A DNA stretch of 64,000 nt from assembly GCA_963835375.1 (NCBI GenBank), contig CAWIGB010000015.1, positions 1 to 64,000 of the forward strand, read 5' to 3'. Below the pieces are notes generated by a model. The model ran no database searches. It had not been told where the DNA came from and saw only the letters and a program-made list of their open reading frames with translations. Of the stretch, positions 46,287 through 56,732 are shown piece after piece. Position 1 is the stretch's first letter. Every line of letters starts with the position of its first letter. Source of the stretch: Salinisphaera sp963835375. Lineage in GTDB: Bacteria > Pseudomonadota > Gammaproteobacteria > Nevskiales > Salinisphaeraceae. The translations under genes and the position numbers were made by a program.

Positions 46287-48586
46287 TTGAGTAAAAAGAA
46301 ACGCCCCGTGAACGATTGGCGCGACCGCGATCCGCAGTTCTCGTCCGAGCAGGGCAGCTATGCCCAGCCGGTCCCCAGCCGGCAGCTCGTGCTGGAGGAT
46401 CTGGCCTCGGAAGGCCGGCCGATGACTCGCGACGAACTGACTGACTACTACGCTCTGGTGGGTGATGCCGCCGAGGCCTTCGATCATCGCCTGCGCGCGA
46501 TGCTGCGTGACGGGCAGCTGCTGGAGAATCGCCGCGGCGCGCTCGGGCCCCATCGACAAGATGGATCTGGTGCGCGGACGCGTGCAGGGTCATCGCGACG
46601 GGTTCGGTTTCCTGCTGCCTGACGACGCGGATGGCGACGATGTGTTCCTGAGTCCGCGGCAGATGCGGCAGGTGATGCACGGCGATCGCGCTGTCGTGCA
46701 TGTCACCGGCCGCGATGCCCGCGGCCGACGCGAGGGCCGTGATCGCCGAAGTGCTCGAGCGAGTCAACGACACGGTTATCGGCCGATTCGTCGAAGACAA
46801 TGGCATGTACCACGTCGTGCCCGACAATGCGCGCATCGGCCACGAGATTCGCGTGCCGGCCAAGGCGCGCGGCGAGGCCCGGAACGAGCAGATCGTGACC
46901 GTGCGCATCACGCAGCCGCCGTCCAAGCGCGGCCAGCCGATCGGTGAAGTGGTCGAGGTGCTCGGCGATCGCATGGCGCCCGGCATGGAGATCGACATCG
47001 CGCATCCGTTCGCACGGCATACCGTATGAATGGCCGCCGGAAGCGCTCGAGCAGGCGCAGTGCGTGCGGCGACGAAGTCGCCGAGGCCGACAAGAAGGGC
47101 CGCGTGGACCTGCGTGAACAGCCGTTCGTGACGATCGATGGCGCCGATGCGCGCGATTTCGACGATGCGGTGTATGCCAGAAAGACACAGCGTGGCTTCA
47201 AGCTGTGGGTGGCGATCGCCGACGTCTCGCACTATGTCGACAAGGATTCGCCGCTGGATGCCGAGGCCCAGCGCCGGGCGACCTCCGTGTATTTCCCGGA
47301 TCACGTCGTGCCGATGTTGCCCGAGGCGCTGTCCAACGGGCTGTGCTCGCTCAATCCCGGAGGTGGATCGGCTGGCCGTCGTCTGCGAGATGCGTCTCGA
47401 CCGTGCCGGCCAGCTCAAGTCGTCGAAGTTCTATTCGGCGGTGATCCGGTCGCACGCGCGGCTGCTCTACGAACAGGTCGCCGACTGGCTGGAGAATCCG
47501 GAGAATCTGCCGGCGCGTCTATCAGAGCCTCAAGAAGCCGTTGAACGATCTGCATGGGCTTTACGAGGCGATGCTGCGAACAGCGGCGTGATCGCGGCGC
47601 GATCGAGTTCGAGACCCAGGCCACGCGCATCATCTTCAACGAAGATCGCAAGATCGCGCGTATCGTGCCGACCGAGCGCAACGTCGCGCACCGCATCATC
47701 GAGGAGTGCATGATCGCGGCCAACGTGGCCACGGCGACGTATCTCACCAAGAAGAAGATGCCGCTGCCGTATCGCGTGCATGCGGCCCGGCGGCCGATGC
47801 GCTCGAGGACCTGCGCGACGTTCCTGGCCGAGCGCGGCCTGGCACTGCCGGGCGGCAACGATCCGGATGCGGCGGATTACGCGCGTCTGTTGGAGCAGGT
47901 GCAGGGCCGCCGCGATATGCATCTCATCCAGACGGTGATGCTGCGCAGTCTGCAGCGTGCGGTGTATTCGCCCCACAACGATGGGCATTTCGGGCTGGCG
48001 CTTGAGTATTATGCGCACTTCACGTCGCCGATCCGGCGCTATCCGGATCTGCTGGTTCATCGTGCGATCAAGCATCTGGAGAAGCGGCGCGGGCCGAAGA
48101 GCTTCGATTACGATCTGCCGGCCATGGAGCGCCTCGGCCAGGTCTGTTCCGAGGCCGAGCAGCGCGCGGACGACGCCACCCGCGACGTGGACGATTGGCT
48201 CAAGTGCGAATACATGCGCGATTCGCTCGGGCAGACCTTCGACGGCACGGTGACCGGTGTGACCGGCTTCGGCCTGTTTGTCGAACTCGATGGCATCTCC
48301 GCCACCGGGCTTGTGCACGTTTCGTCGTTGTCGAGCGACTTCTATCATTTCGATGCCCAGTCGCGTTGTCTGCGCGGCGAGCGCTCCGGGCGTGGTCTAT
48401 CGCCTGGCCGACAAGATGAAGGTCAAGGTGGCTCGCGTCGATCTGGACGAGCGCAAGATCGATTTCGAACCGGTCGACCGCGATGACGACAAGTCTGCGG
48501 GGGGGCGTGGCCGAAAGAAATCCTCGCGCGGCGGCAACAGCGGTGGCAAGTCGCGGTCGAACAAGCGTCGGGCGAAACGCTCCTGA
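46287..48586 (+). CDS. rnr: RNase R (3'-5' exoribonuclease), eight frameshifts
   Basis: About 760 residues once eight +1 shifts are removed (near 46548, 46738, 46990, 47070, 47362, 47522, 47590 and 48388). The TTG start 46287 has GGAGA upstream. Order of domains: N-terminal helix-turn-helix-like region (LASEGRPMTRDELTDYYALV), two cold-shock domains (LVRGRVQGHRDGFGFLLPD), the RNB catalytic block TIDGADARDFDDAVYA with the metal-binding aspartates, an S1 domain (FDGTVTGVTGFGLFVELDG), and a Lys/Arg-rich tail. RNase R degrades structured RNA and assists rRNA and tmRNA-linked quality control. rlmB lies downstream, past the OmpA-like lipoprotein gene. Confidence 0.92.
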
Positions 48587-48625
48587 TCGCTGTGCCTTCA
48601 ATCACTTCGATTTGGAAATATCGTC

Positions 48626-49367
48626 ATGATGCGCCAGAAGAGTTCCATCGTCATTGCATTGGCTGTCGCCACGGCACTGGGTCTGAGTGCCTGTGCCGAC
48701 AATCCGAATCGCCGCGCCGCAATCGGCGGCGGCGTCGGGCGCTGTGGTGGGCGGACTGCTGGGCTCCCAACTGGGCGACAAGTCCGGCACAAACGCTGCG
48801 ATCGGCGCGGCGCTCGGTGCACTGGCTGGCGGCGGCGTGGGCCATTACATGGACAACCAGCAGAAGGAGCTCAACAAGAAGCTGGCGGCCCAGCAGGCAC
48901 GCAATGAACTCAGCATCACGCGGCTCGATCAGGACGCGCTCAAGATCGGTGTGGCCAGCGATGCCTCGTTCGCCGTCGACAGTGCCAATCTGAGCCCGAA
49001 CGCACAGAACACCTTCAACAGTATCGCCAACGTGCTCAAGGACTACGACAAGACCGCGATCCACGTGGTTGGATTCACCGACAGCACCGGTAGCGAGCAG
49101 CACAACCTCAAGCTGTCGCAGGAGCGTGCCCAGTCCGTCGCTCAGTTCCTGGAAAGCCGCGGCGTGAATTCGCAGCGCGTGCTGACTTGGGCCCGCGGCG
49201 AGTCCGAGCCGGTCGCGTCCAACGATACGGCCGCAGGTCGGGCGCAGAATCGCCGGGTGGCGATCGTGATCAAGCCAATCGTGAAGGGCAACGAGAAGGC
49301 CGCTTTCAGCGCGCCGCCGAATCTCGGTAACCCGCAGTATGAGAATACGGGCAGTGGTAACGGCTGA
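48626..49367 (+). CDS. OmpA-family lipoprotein (YiaD-like), one frameshift
   Basis: About 246 residues. A lipoprotein signal peptide ends at ALGLSAC, with Cys as the lipidation site. A glycine-zipper region follows, interrupted by a +1 shift near 48738 (gtcgggcgctg for gtc-ggc-gct-g), then LGALAGGGVGHYMDNQQKEL. The C-terminal OmpA domain contains IHVVGFTDSTGSEQHNLKLSQERA and NRRVAIVI, which bind peptidoglycan. It anchors the outer membrane to the wall. ATG 48626 or 48629 is the start; a terminator follows 24 bp after the stop. Confidence 0.87.
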
Positions 49368-49390
49368 TTCGGCCGCGCAGAATATCGAAC

Positions 49391-49415
49391 AGCCCGGCGC
49401 TGCCGGGCTTTTTTA
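49391..49415 (+). terminator. Rho-independent terminator
   Basis: Stem agcccggc/gccgggct with loop gct, followed by a run of six T residues, after the OmpA-like lipoprotein gene. Confidence 0.92.
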
Positions 49416-49439
49416 ATGGATGCAGGCAGGGCCGGATCG

Positions 49440-50189
49440 ATGAGCGAGCACCCCACCACAGACAACGAATGGATCGGCGGCTTCCACGCCGTGGCCTCGG
49501 CCCTCGAATGCGGCCGGCCGATACGCCGGCTCTGGCTCGCGGAAGGGCGGCGCAACGGCCGCGCGGAAGAACTGACCGCGCGCGCCGAGGCCGCCGACGT
49601 GCCGGTTGATACCGCGCCCATGGGCCGCCTCGACGATTGGTTGCCGGGCGTGCGGCACCAGGGTTGCGTGGCTGAGGTCGAACCGCCGCGCGAATATCGT
49701 GAATCCGAGCTGCCCGGCCTGCTGCATGCGGTCGACGATCCCTGGGTCCTGGCGCTGGATCAGGTGCAGGATCCGCACAATCTCGGCGCCTGTCTGCGCA
49801 GTGCGGCGGCGGCCGGGGTGACCGCCGTGATCGCGCCGCGCAAGCGCGCGGCGGGGCTTACGGCCTCGGCACGCAAGGTGGCGGCCGGCGCGGCCGAGCG
49901 CGTACCGTTCGTGCCGGTGACGAATCTGTCGCGTGCGCTCAAGCGCCTGCAGGACGACGGTTTCTGGGTGGTGGGTCTCGACGGTACGGCGGATACGCCG
50001 CTCTACGATGCGGACTTGCCCAGTCCGCTGGTCTGGGTGGCCGGCGGCGAAGCCAAGGGCATTCGCGAGCTCACCGCCAAACATTGCGACCTGCTTGTTG
50101 CCATTCCCATGGCCGCCGGCATGGAGAGTCTGAACGTCTCGGTGGCCACGGGCATCGCGTTGTTCGAGACCGTGCGTCAGCGTCGTTAG
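49440..50189 (+). CDS. rlmB: RlmB: 23S rRNA (guanosine-2'-O)-methyltransferase
   Basis: A 249-residue SpoU/TrmH-type 2'-O-methyltransferase. The N-terminal substrate-binding domain starts WIGGFHAVASALECG, and the knotted SPOUT domain has LALDQVQDPHNLGACLRSA, VAGGEAKGIREL and MESLNVSVATGIALFE, the three SpoU motifs. It methylates G2251 in E. coli by S-adenosylmethionine. Downstream of rnr and the lipoprotein, and upstream of rpsF, it keeps the usual gammaproteobacterial order. ATG 49440 is preferred over the longer frame. Confidence 0.92.
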   Translation: MSEHPTTDNEWIGGFHAVASALECGRPIRRLWLAEGRRNGRAEELTARAEAADVPVDTAPMGRLDDWLPGVRHQGCVAEVEPPREYRESELPGLLHAVDDPWVLALDQVQDPHNLGACLRSAAAAGVTAVIAPRKRAAGLTASARKVAAGAAERVPFVPVTNLSRALKRLQDDGFWVVGLDGTADTPLYDADLPSPLVWVAGGEAKGIRELTAKHCDLLVAIPMAAGMESLNVSVATGIALFETVRQRR

Positions 50190-50319
50190 CGGGCCGGTCG
50201 CGGCGCTTTGCGTTGCATGCGCCCGGGCAAGCGACTACAATCGCGCGCCTCGCGGCCGACGGGTCGCGATTCCTTGCTCCACGGCGATCGCCGGGGGCTT
50301 TCAACCGTAAGGACACATC

Positions 50320-50691
50320 ATGCGACATTATGAAATCGTGTTCCTGGTCCATCCGGACCAGAGCGAACAGGTGCCGGCCATGGTGGAGAAGTACCGCGGC
50401 GTCGTCGAAAACGACGGCGGCACGGTGCATCGCCACGAGGACTGGGGCCGCCGCCAGCTGGCTTATCCGATCACCAAGATCCACAAGGCGCACTACGTGC
50501 TGCTGAACGTGGAGTGCAGCCAGGAAGCGCGCGAGGAACTGGAAGATCTGTTCCGGTTCAACGACGCCGTGCTGCGTCATCTTGTCATCGCCCGTCACAA
50601 GGCCGACGTCGATCCGTCCCCCTTGGCCAAGAACGCCGAGAAGTCGGACGATCGCAAGTCCGAGGACCGCAAGGCCCCGGCCGCCAGCTAA
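50320..50691 (+). CDS. rpsF: Small ribosomal subunit protein bS6
   Basis: A 123-residue bS6, opening MRHYEIVFLVHPDQSEQVP, with HRHEDWGRRQLAYPI and YVLLNVECS as conserved parts. The C-terminus is a charged tail (EKSDDRKSEDRKAPA). It binds 16S rRNA with bS18. It is the first gene of the rpsF-rpsR-rplI operon, 12 bp before rpsR. Confidence 0.96.
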   Translation: MRHYEIVFLVHPDQSEQVPAMVEKYRGVVENDGGTVHRHEDWGRRQLAYPITKIHKAHYVLLNVECSQEAREELEDLFRFNDAVLRHLVIARHKADVDPSPLAKNAEKSDDRKSEDRKAPAAS

Positions 50692-50703
50692 AGGAGCACT
50701 CCC

Positions 50704-50934
50704 ATGGCACGTTTTTTCCGCCGTCGTCGTTTCTGCAAGTTCACCGCTGAAGGTGTCGAGGAGATCGATTACAAGGATATCGAGACCCTCAAGCAGTACG
50801 TCACCGAAACCGGCAAGATCGTACCCAGCCGTATCACCGGCACCGCGGCCCGTTACCAGCGTCAGCTGTCGACCGCGGTCAAGCGTGCGCGTTTCCTCGC
50901 GCTGCTGCCGTACACCGACCGTCATTCGTCGTAA
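50704..50934 (+). CDS. rpsR: Small ribosomal subunit protein bS18
   Basis: A 76-residue bS18 with the typical RRRRFCKFTAEG start, IDYKDIETLKQYVTETGKI and RITGTAARYQRQL, ending with LLPYTDRH. It partners bS6 on the platform of the small subunit. AAGGAG lies upstream. It sits 12 bp from both neighbours. Confidence 0.96.
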   Translation: MARFFRRRRFCKFTAEGVEEIDYKDIETLKQYVTETGKIVPSRITGTAARYQRQLSTAVKRARFLALLPYTDRHSS

Positions 50935-50946
50935 GGAGGCGCTCAA

Positions 50947-51552
50947 GTGGACGTCATTCTGCTACAGAAAATCCGCAATCTGGGCGACCTCGGCGACACC
51001 GTTTCGGTGCGTGCCGGCTACGGCCGCAACTATCTGTTCCCGCGGGGCATGGCCCTGCCGGCGACCCAGAACAACCTGGCCGTCTTCGAGGAGCGTCGAT
51101 CCGAGCTGCAGGCCGCCTCGCAGGAGCGCGAGGATCGCGCCAAGCTGCGTGCCGATCAGCTGCGCAACAAGAGCTTCACGATCGCCATGCGCGCCAGTGA
51201 TGAAGGCAAGCTGTTCGGCTCGGTCGGCCCGCAGGAAATCGCGCATGTCGTGGCCGAGGATGGCCACGAGCTGGATCCGCGCGAGGTCACGCTGACCGAA
51301 GGCACCATCCGCCAGGTGGGCTATTACAGCGCCGAGCTGACGCTGCACGCCGAAGTGGTCTGCGAGATCGAGATCGTGGTCGCGCAGCAGACCGACATGG
51401 GCATCAACATGCCCGTGCGCATCACCGAGGATACCGAAGCCGATGCCACGGCCGAAGAGGTCGAGGGCGAGCGCGTCGAGGATGCCGGTGAGCCGGCCGA
51501 CGCCTCGGCCACGGAAGCCGATGAGCCGATCGGAGAGCGCGAAGAGCCGTAG
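50947..51552 (+). CDS. rplI: Large ribosomal subunit protein bL9 with acidic extension
   Basis: A 201-residue bL9 from GTG 50947 with AAGGAGG upstream. The usual protein is about 149 residues: an N-terminal domain (VILLQKIRNLGDLGDTVSV), a connecting helix and a C-terminal rRNA-binding domain (GSVGPQEIAHVV). The extra 50 residues (TEDTEADATAEEVEGERV and onwards) are almost entirely acidic. Such tails fit a high-salt cytoplasm, but this is inference. A terminator follows directly. Confidence 0.95.
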   Translation: MDVILLQKIRNLGDLGDTVSVRAGYGRNYLFPRGMALPATQNNLAVFEERRSELQAASQEREDRAKLRADQLRNKSFTIAMRASDEGKLFGSVGPQEIAHVVAEDGHELDPREVTLTEGTIRQVGYYSAELTLHAEVVCEIEIVVAQQTDMGINMPVRITEDTEADATAEEVEGERVEDAGEPADASATEADEPIGEREEP

Positions 51553-51577
51553 AACAACGGCTCTGCCGATCGCGAGA

Positions 51578-51605
51578 AACGCCGCCTCCGGGCGGCGTTT
51601 TTTTT
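51578..51605 (+). terminator. Rho-independent terminator of the rpsF-rpsR-rplI operon
   Basis: Stem aacgccgcc/ggcggcgtt with loop tccg, followed by eight T residues. It lies 26 bp after the rplI stop. Confidence 0.95.
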
Positions 51606-51663
51606 GGTCCGTGCCTTGCGTAAACTGCGCGAACCTTTCCGCTCATCGAAACCCGACGCGCCC

Positions 51664-53021
51664 ATGGCCGAAGCCAAGCTGCCCCCGCATTCCATCGAGG
51701 CCGAACAATCGGTGATCGGCGGTCTGCTGCTTTCCGAAAAGGCGTGGGACGACATCGCCGGCACGATCAGCGAGAACGATTTCTACCGCGAGGATCACCG
51801 GCTGCTGTTTCGCGGTCTGGCCGATCTGGCCGATACCAACCAGCCGCGCGATCTGGTCACGCTGACCGAATGGCTGCGTAGCAACGGCCTGCTCGAGAAA
51901 GCCGGCGGCGCGACCTACATCGGCAATCTCGCGGCCGATATTCCCGAGCGCGGCCAACATCAAGGCCTATGCCGAGATCGTGCGCGAGCGCTCGGTCATG
52001 CGCCAGCTCATCCGGGCGGGCGACACGATCACCTCGACCGCCTTCGAGCCGGCGGGCCAGTCTGCCGAAGAGGTGTTGGGCGTCGCCGAGCAGGAGATCT
52101 TCAAGATCGCCGAGCAGGGGCGCAAGGGCAGCGAAGGCCCGCAAGGGCTCAATTCGCTGCTCACCAAGGCGGTCAACCGCATCGAGGAGCTGGTCGCCAA
52201 CGAAGGCTCGTTTTCGGGCGTGCCGACCGGCCTGATCGAATTCGACAAGATGACCAACGGCCTGCAGCCTGCCGATCTGCTGATCCTGGCCGGGCGCCCG
52301 TCCATGGGCAAGACGTCGCTGGCGATGAACATCGTCGAGAACGTCTCCATCAAGGAAAAGGTGCCGGTGGCGGTGTTCTCGCTGGAAATGCCGGCCGAGC
52401 AGCTGGTCATCCGCATGATCTCCTCCTGGGGGCGGGTCGATCAGACGCGCCTGCGCTCCGGCCGGCTGACCGAGGACGACTGGCCCAAGATCACCTCGGC
52501 GATCGGCATCATGAACGAGAACGCCCGCTTGTTCATCGACGATACGCCGGCGCTTGTCGCCCTCCGAGATGCGCGCCCGGGCGCGGCGTCTGAAGCGCGA
52601 GCACGATATCGGCCTGGTGGTGGTCGACTATCTGCAGCTCATGCAGGTGCCGGGTACCAAGGAAAACCGCACCAACGAGATTTCCGAGATCTCGCGGCAG
52701 CTCAAGGCGATGGCCAAGGAGCTCAACGTGCCGGTGATCGCCTTGTCGCAGCTCAACCGCCAGGTCGAGCAGCGCGACAACAAGCGCCCGCGCATGTCCG
52801 ACCTGCGCGAATCGGGCGGTATCGAGCAGGATGCCGACGTGATCCTGTTCGTCTATCGCGACGAGGTCTATAACGAGAATACCGAGGACAAGGGCGTGGC
52901 CGAGATCATCATCGGCAAGCAGCGTAACGGCCCGCTCGGCACCGCGCGCACGGCGTTCCTGTCGCATCTCACGCGATTCGAGAATCTGCAGGAACACTAC
53001 GACGACGATTTCATGGATTAG
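51664..53021 (+). CDS. dnaB: DnaB: replicative DNA helicase, two frameshifts
   Basis: About 450 residues after removing +1 shifts near 51948 and 52555. The N-terminal domain starts LPPHSIEAEQSVIGGLLLSE. The RecA-like motor carries the Walker A loop GRPSMGKTSLAMN, the Walker B region GLVVVDYLQLMQVPG, and ENRTNEISEISRQLK with the following SQLNRQVEQRDNKRPRMSDL. It unwinds DNA at the replication fork as a hexamer. ATG 51664 is the start used by the family. Being essential, it must be intact in the living cell, so these shifts are probably errors in the sequence. Confidence 0.93.
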
Positions 53022-53089
53022 GGCGTGGCGATGTTTCATGCAAATTTCCCCGGGCTGCGTGCGGTCGCCCCTGAATTCGAGGTGTGCTG

Positions 53090-54154
53090 ATGCGGGCGCT
53101 GGCCACCATCGATCGCGCCGCGCTGGCGCATAATCTGGAACGAGTGCGCGCACTGGCATCGGGCCGCGAGGTGTATGCCGCGATCAAGGCCGATGGCTAC
53201 GGGCATGGGGCGGCGACGGTCGCGAACGCGCTGTCCGGTGTGGATGGCTTCGCGGTGTCCAGCCTGGACGAGGCGATGCAGCTGCGCTGGAGCGGCCTGA
53301 CCCAGCCGATCATGATGCTGTCGCAGCCGCTGGATGCCGGCGCTTGCGCGCTCGCCGCCGAGCACGACGTGCGGCCGGTGATCTTCGACCGCACCCACCT
53401 GGAGGCGCTGGCCGATCACGTCGGCCCGGCGCTGTCGGTCTGGATCAAACTCGATTCCGGCATGCACCGGCTCGGGTTCGCACCCGATGAGGCGGCTGCG
53501 ATCGAGGCGCGCCTCCGGGATATGCGCCACGTGCGCCGCGTGGGTTGGCTGACGCATCTGGGGTGTGCCGATGACCCGTCGAGCCCGATGACGAAGCGCC
53601 AGCTTGCCGCCTTCGCGCACGCCACGGCCGAACTCGACGGGCAGCGCTCGATCGCCAACTCCGCCGGCGTGCTGGCCTGGCCCGCGGCGCATGCGGATGT
53701 CGTGCGGCCGGGCATCATGCTCTATGGCAGCTCGCCCATGGCTGACGCCAGCGCCGCGGACCACGACCTGAGGCCGGTTATGCATCTGAGTGCGCCGATC
53801 ATCAGCCGGCGCCGCGTGATGGCAGGGGAGCCGATCGGCTACGGCGCCACCTGGCGGGCGCCGGAGGACATGGAGGTCGGCGTGATCGGTATCGGCTACG
53901 GCGACGGCTATCCGCGCCATGCGCCGTCCGGCACGCCGGTGCTCGTGCGCGGCACGCGCGCCGCGCTGGTCGGGCGCGTATCGATGGACATGATCACGGT
54001 CGATCTGCGTTCGGTGCCCGAGGCGTGCGTGGGCGAACGGGTCACGCTCTGGGGGCCGGGGCTGCCGGCCGATGAAATCGCCGGAGCGGCCGGCACCATC
54101 GCTTACGAACTGTTCTGTCGGCTGACCTCTCGGGTGAGCATCGAGATCGTCTGA
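53090..54154 (+). CDS. alr: Alanine racemase
   Basis: A 354-residue fold type III PLP enzyme. The PLP lysine is Lys33 in YAAIKADGYGHG. The C-terminal domain contains the catalytic region GYGDGYPR and RVSMDMITVDL. It makes D-alanine for peptidoglycan. ATG 53090 is preferred over the in-frame GTG 53084. It follows dnaB with a 68-bp gap, the usual order in gammaproteobacteria, and is convergent with the hydrolase gene at 54155 with no gap. Confidence 0.93.
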   Translation: MRALATIDRAALAHNLERVRALASGREVYAAIKADGYGHGAATVANALSGVDGFAVSSLDEAMQLRWSGLTQPIMMLSQPLDAGACALAAEHDVRPVIFDRTHLEALADHVGPALSVWIKLDSGMHRLGFAPDEAAAIEARLRDMRHVRRVGWLTHLGCADDPSSPMTKRQLAAFAHATAELDGQRSIANSAGVLAWPAAHADVVRPGIMLYGSSPMADASAADHDLRPVMHLSAPIISRRRVMAGEPIGYGATWRAPEDMEVGVIGIGYGDGYPRHAPSGTPVLVRGTRAALVGRVSMDMITVDLRSVPEACVGERVTLWGPGLPADEIAGAAGTIAYELFCRLTSRVSIEIV

Positions 54155-55100
54155 TCAGGCGTCGGTCGCCGCGGCGTTCTTCGCTGCGGCGCGGCGCCAG
54201 AGAACGTTTGAAGAACGCCAGCTGGTCGCTGCTGGACTGGCGGTAGCCGGCGCCGCGATAGATATCGAAATGGCCGATGCGGTAATGACGTTCGACCACA
54301 TTGTCGCCGCCGCGTGCCGCGGCTGCGCTTGCCGCTTCGGCCGGCGCGACGGTGTCCTCGTCGCAGATCTGGATCAGGGTGGGGCAGCGCAGTCGTTCGA
54401 TCTTACGGCCGGGCCGGTAGAGTGCGAGCGTGAGCAGCATGCGGGCGCTCATTTCGTTGCGCCAGTCTTCCGGCGCGATCGCCTGATAACCGTCGTAGGC
54501 GTCCGCGGTGGCCATTGCGGCCAGCCCGCCCGCGCGCGCCACCAGCGGAATGCGATAGGGCTCAGCGCCGGCCAGATCGGCCAGGCTGTCGCGCAGGCCG
54601 GCCGTGATCAACCGCAGCATATGCCAGAGGCCGTGCCGGCGCAGCACGTTCAAAACCGCCGCGCGGCCATCCATCATCGGCCCCTGGGCGCTGATGGCGG
54701 CGACCCGCTTGTCGGCGGCGCCGGCCGCGATCACGTGGCCGCCCGAGAACGAGGTACCCCACAGCGCGATACGCTCGGCATCAACGCCCTCGATTTCGCG
54801 CACCGCGGCGATGGCCGCGGACCAGTCGGCCAGCTGTGCAGAGACGGACAGCAGCTGACGGGGACGGCCGCCGCTGGCGCCGAAATAACGATAGTCGAAG
54901 ACGAGCACGGCAAAGCCGGCATCGGCGAAGGCCGCAGCGTAGGGCTCCAGGCCGGCGTCGCGCGTGCCGCCCAGGCCATGGGCCATGACGATGGCGGGCA
55001 CGCCGTCCGGGCTGTCCATCGACTCGTTCTGAGCCGGATAGAACCAGGCCCGGCAGGTCGTGCCGCGGCTGTCGAATTCGAAATCCTCGCGATCCACCAT
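54155..55100 (-). CDS. Alpha/beta-hydrolase (S15/DLH-like), one frameshift
   Basis: About 314 residues, opening MVDREDFEF. Visible are the oxyanion segment VMAHGLGGTRDAGLE and nucleophile Ser in LWGTSFSGGHVI, followed by a late catalytic His in GHFDIYRG. The C-terminus LAFFKRSL ends, after a +1 shift near 54200, in a short Ala/Lys-rich tail whose stop touches alr. Substrate is unknown. The frame remains open far upstream only because of GC content. It is divergent from radA. Confidence 0.8.
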
Positions 55101-55202
55101 GTGCGTCTGTACTGCTCTTGCGATGCATTGAACAACGCCCGCGTTGGCGGGCGTGGCTACAGGCCCTAGTATGCCCGTTTGTTTCGCCGAGGCCGAAGCC
55201 CG

Positions 55203-56576
55203 ATGGCCAAGACCAAGACTGTTTTCGTCTGCGATCAATGCGGTTCGACCCAGCCCAAGTGGTCGGGCCAGTGCCCGGATTGCGGCGCCTGGAACACGCT
55301 GACGGAGACAGTTCCCGCGGCGCCTTCCAAGCCGGGCGCGGCGGCGCCGCCGGTGTCGTTCGGCGATACCACGCCGCAGGTCCAGAAGCTCAATGCGATC
55401 AAGCCGCGCGAGACGCCGCGCACGCCGACCGGGCTGTCCGAACTCGATCGCGTGCTCGGCGGCGGGCTGGTGCCGGGCTCGGTGATTCTGATTGGCGGCG
55501 ATCCTGGCATCGGCAAGTCCACGCTGCTGCTGCAGGTCCTGGCCCAGCTGTCGGCCGATATCCCGGCGCTCTACGACACCGGTGAGGAGTCGCTCGAGCA
55601 GGTGCAGCTCAGGGCCCAGCGGCTCGGCGTGGCGGACGCGGATCTGTCGGTGCTGGCCGAGACCTGCGTCGAGCGTGTGCTGGCGCTGGCCAAGCCGCAG
55701 GCGCCGCGCCTGTTGGTGATCGATTCGATCCAGACGGTGTTCTCCCAGGCGTTGTCGTCGGCGCCCGGCAGCGTGTCGCAGGTGCGCGAGTCGGCCTCCA
55801 TGCTGGTTCGCTTCGCCAAGGCCACCGGCACCGCGCTGATTCTGGTCGGCCATGTGACCAAGGAAGGCACGATCGCCGGCCCGCGCGTGCTCGAACACAT
55901 GGTCGATACCGTGCTGTATTTCGAGGCGGAAGCGTCGTCGCGGTTCCGCGTGATCCGGGCGGTCAAGAATCGCTTCGGCGCGGTCAACGAGCTCGGCGTG
56001 TTCGCCATGTCCGGCGCCGGCCTGAAGCAGGTCACCAACCCGAGCGCGATCTTTCTGTCGCGCCACGAGACCGCCGTGCCGGGCAGCGCCGTGATGGTCA
56101 CGCGCGAGGGCTCGCGCCCGATGCTGGTGGAGGTTCAGGCGCTGGTGGACGGCTCACAGCTGCACAACCCGCGCCGGGTGGCGCTCGGCCCGGATTCGCA
56201 GCGCCTGGCGATGCTGCTCGCGGTGCTGCATCGCCACGGCGGCATCGCGCTCGGCGATCAGGACGTGTTCGTCAACGTCGTCGGCGGCATGCGCGTGACC
56301 GAGACGGCCGCGGATCTCGCCGTGGTGCTGGCCGCGCTGTCGAGTTTTCGCGACAAGCCGCTCGGCGAAAAGCTGATCATCTTCGGCGAGATCGGACTGG
56401 CCGGCGAGATCCGGCCGGTCCCCGGCGGCGAGGAGCGGTTGAGCGAAGCCGCCAAGCACGGCTTCACCCGCGCGATCGTGCCCAAGGCCAATGCGCCGCG
56501 CTCGCGCCGCGTCGGCGAGCTCGAGGTGGTGCCGGTCGCCCGGCTGGGCGAAGCGATCGAGGCCGTGGTGGGCTGA
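55203..56576 (+). CDS. radA: RadA: DNA repair protein
   Basis: A 457-residue RadA. The N-terminal C4 zinc finger is FVCDQCGSTQPKWSGQCPDC, followed by a RecA-like ATPase with GGDPGIGKSTLL (Walker A) and LLVIDSIQTVFS (Walker B). The KNRFG motif (RAVKNRFGAVNELGVF) and a C-terminal Lon-protease-like domain (GEIGLAGEIRPV) follow. It promotes branch migration in recombination repair. ATG 55203 begins MAKTKTVFVC. Uninterrupted, unlike neighbouring genes. Confidence 0.95.
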   Translation: MAKTKTVFVCDQCGSTQPKWSGQCPDCGAWNTLTETVPAAPSKPGAAAPPVSFGDTTPQVQKLNAIKPRETPRTPTGLSELDRVLGGGLVPGSVILIGGDPGIGKSTLLLQVLAQLSADIPALYDTGEESLEQVQLRAQRLGVADADLSVLAETCVERVLALAKPQAPRLLVIDSIQTVFSQALSSAPGSVSQVRESASMLVRFAKATGTALILVGHVTKEGTIAGPRVLEHMVDTVLYFEAEASSRFRVIRAVKNRFGAVNELGVFAMSGAGLKQVTNPSAIFLSRHETAVPGSAVMVTREGSRPMLVEVQALVDGSQLHNPRRVALGPDSQRLAMLLAVLHRHGGIALGDQDVFVNVVGGMRVTETAADLAVVLAALSSFRDKPLGEKLIIFGEIGLAGEIRPVPGGEERLSEAAKHGFTRAIVPKANAPRSRRVGELEVVPVARLGEAIEAVVG

Positions 56577-56732
56577 AGCCGGGGCTGGTGGCAGCCGTCG
56601 GTGATGCGGATGATGCGGCCCGCTGTTCTGGCGCGGCGCTAGGCGGCGGGCAGCGTCAGGGCCTACCGACGTCAAGCGGAAACGCGGCCGCCGTACCCGA
56701 TACAAACGCTCGGGTATCGAGGCTGGCGCGGG

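Noticed and set aside
47000..48586. rnr as a pseudogene because of eight frameshifts
   Set aside because: Sequence between shifts is well conserved with catalytic aspartates intact and no stop or missense decay. Nearby essential genes show the same single-base pattern, so sequence error is more likely than gene death.
55101..56066. Extension of the hydrolase frame antisense to radA
   Set aside because: It mirrors RadA coding sequence; the hydrolase homology begins near MVDREDFEF at 55100.
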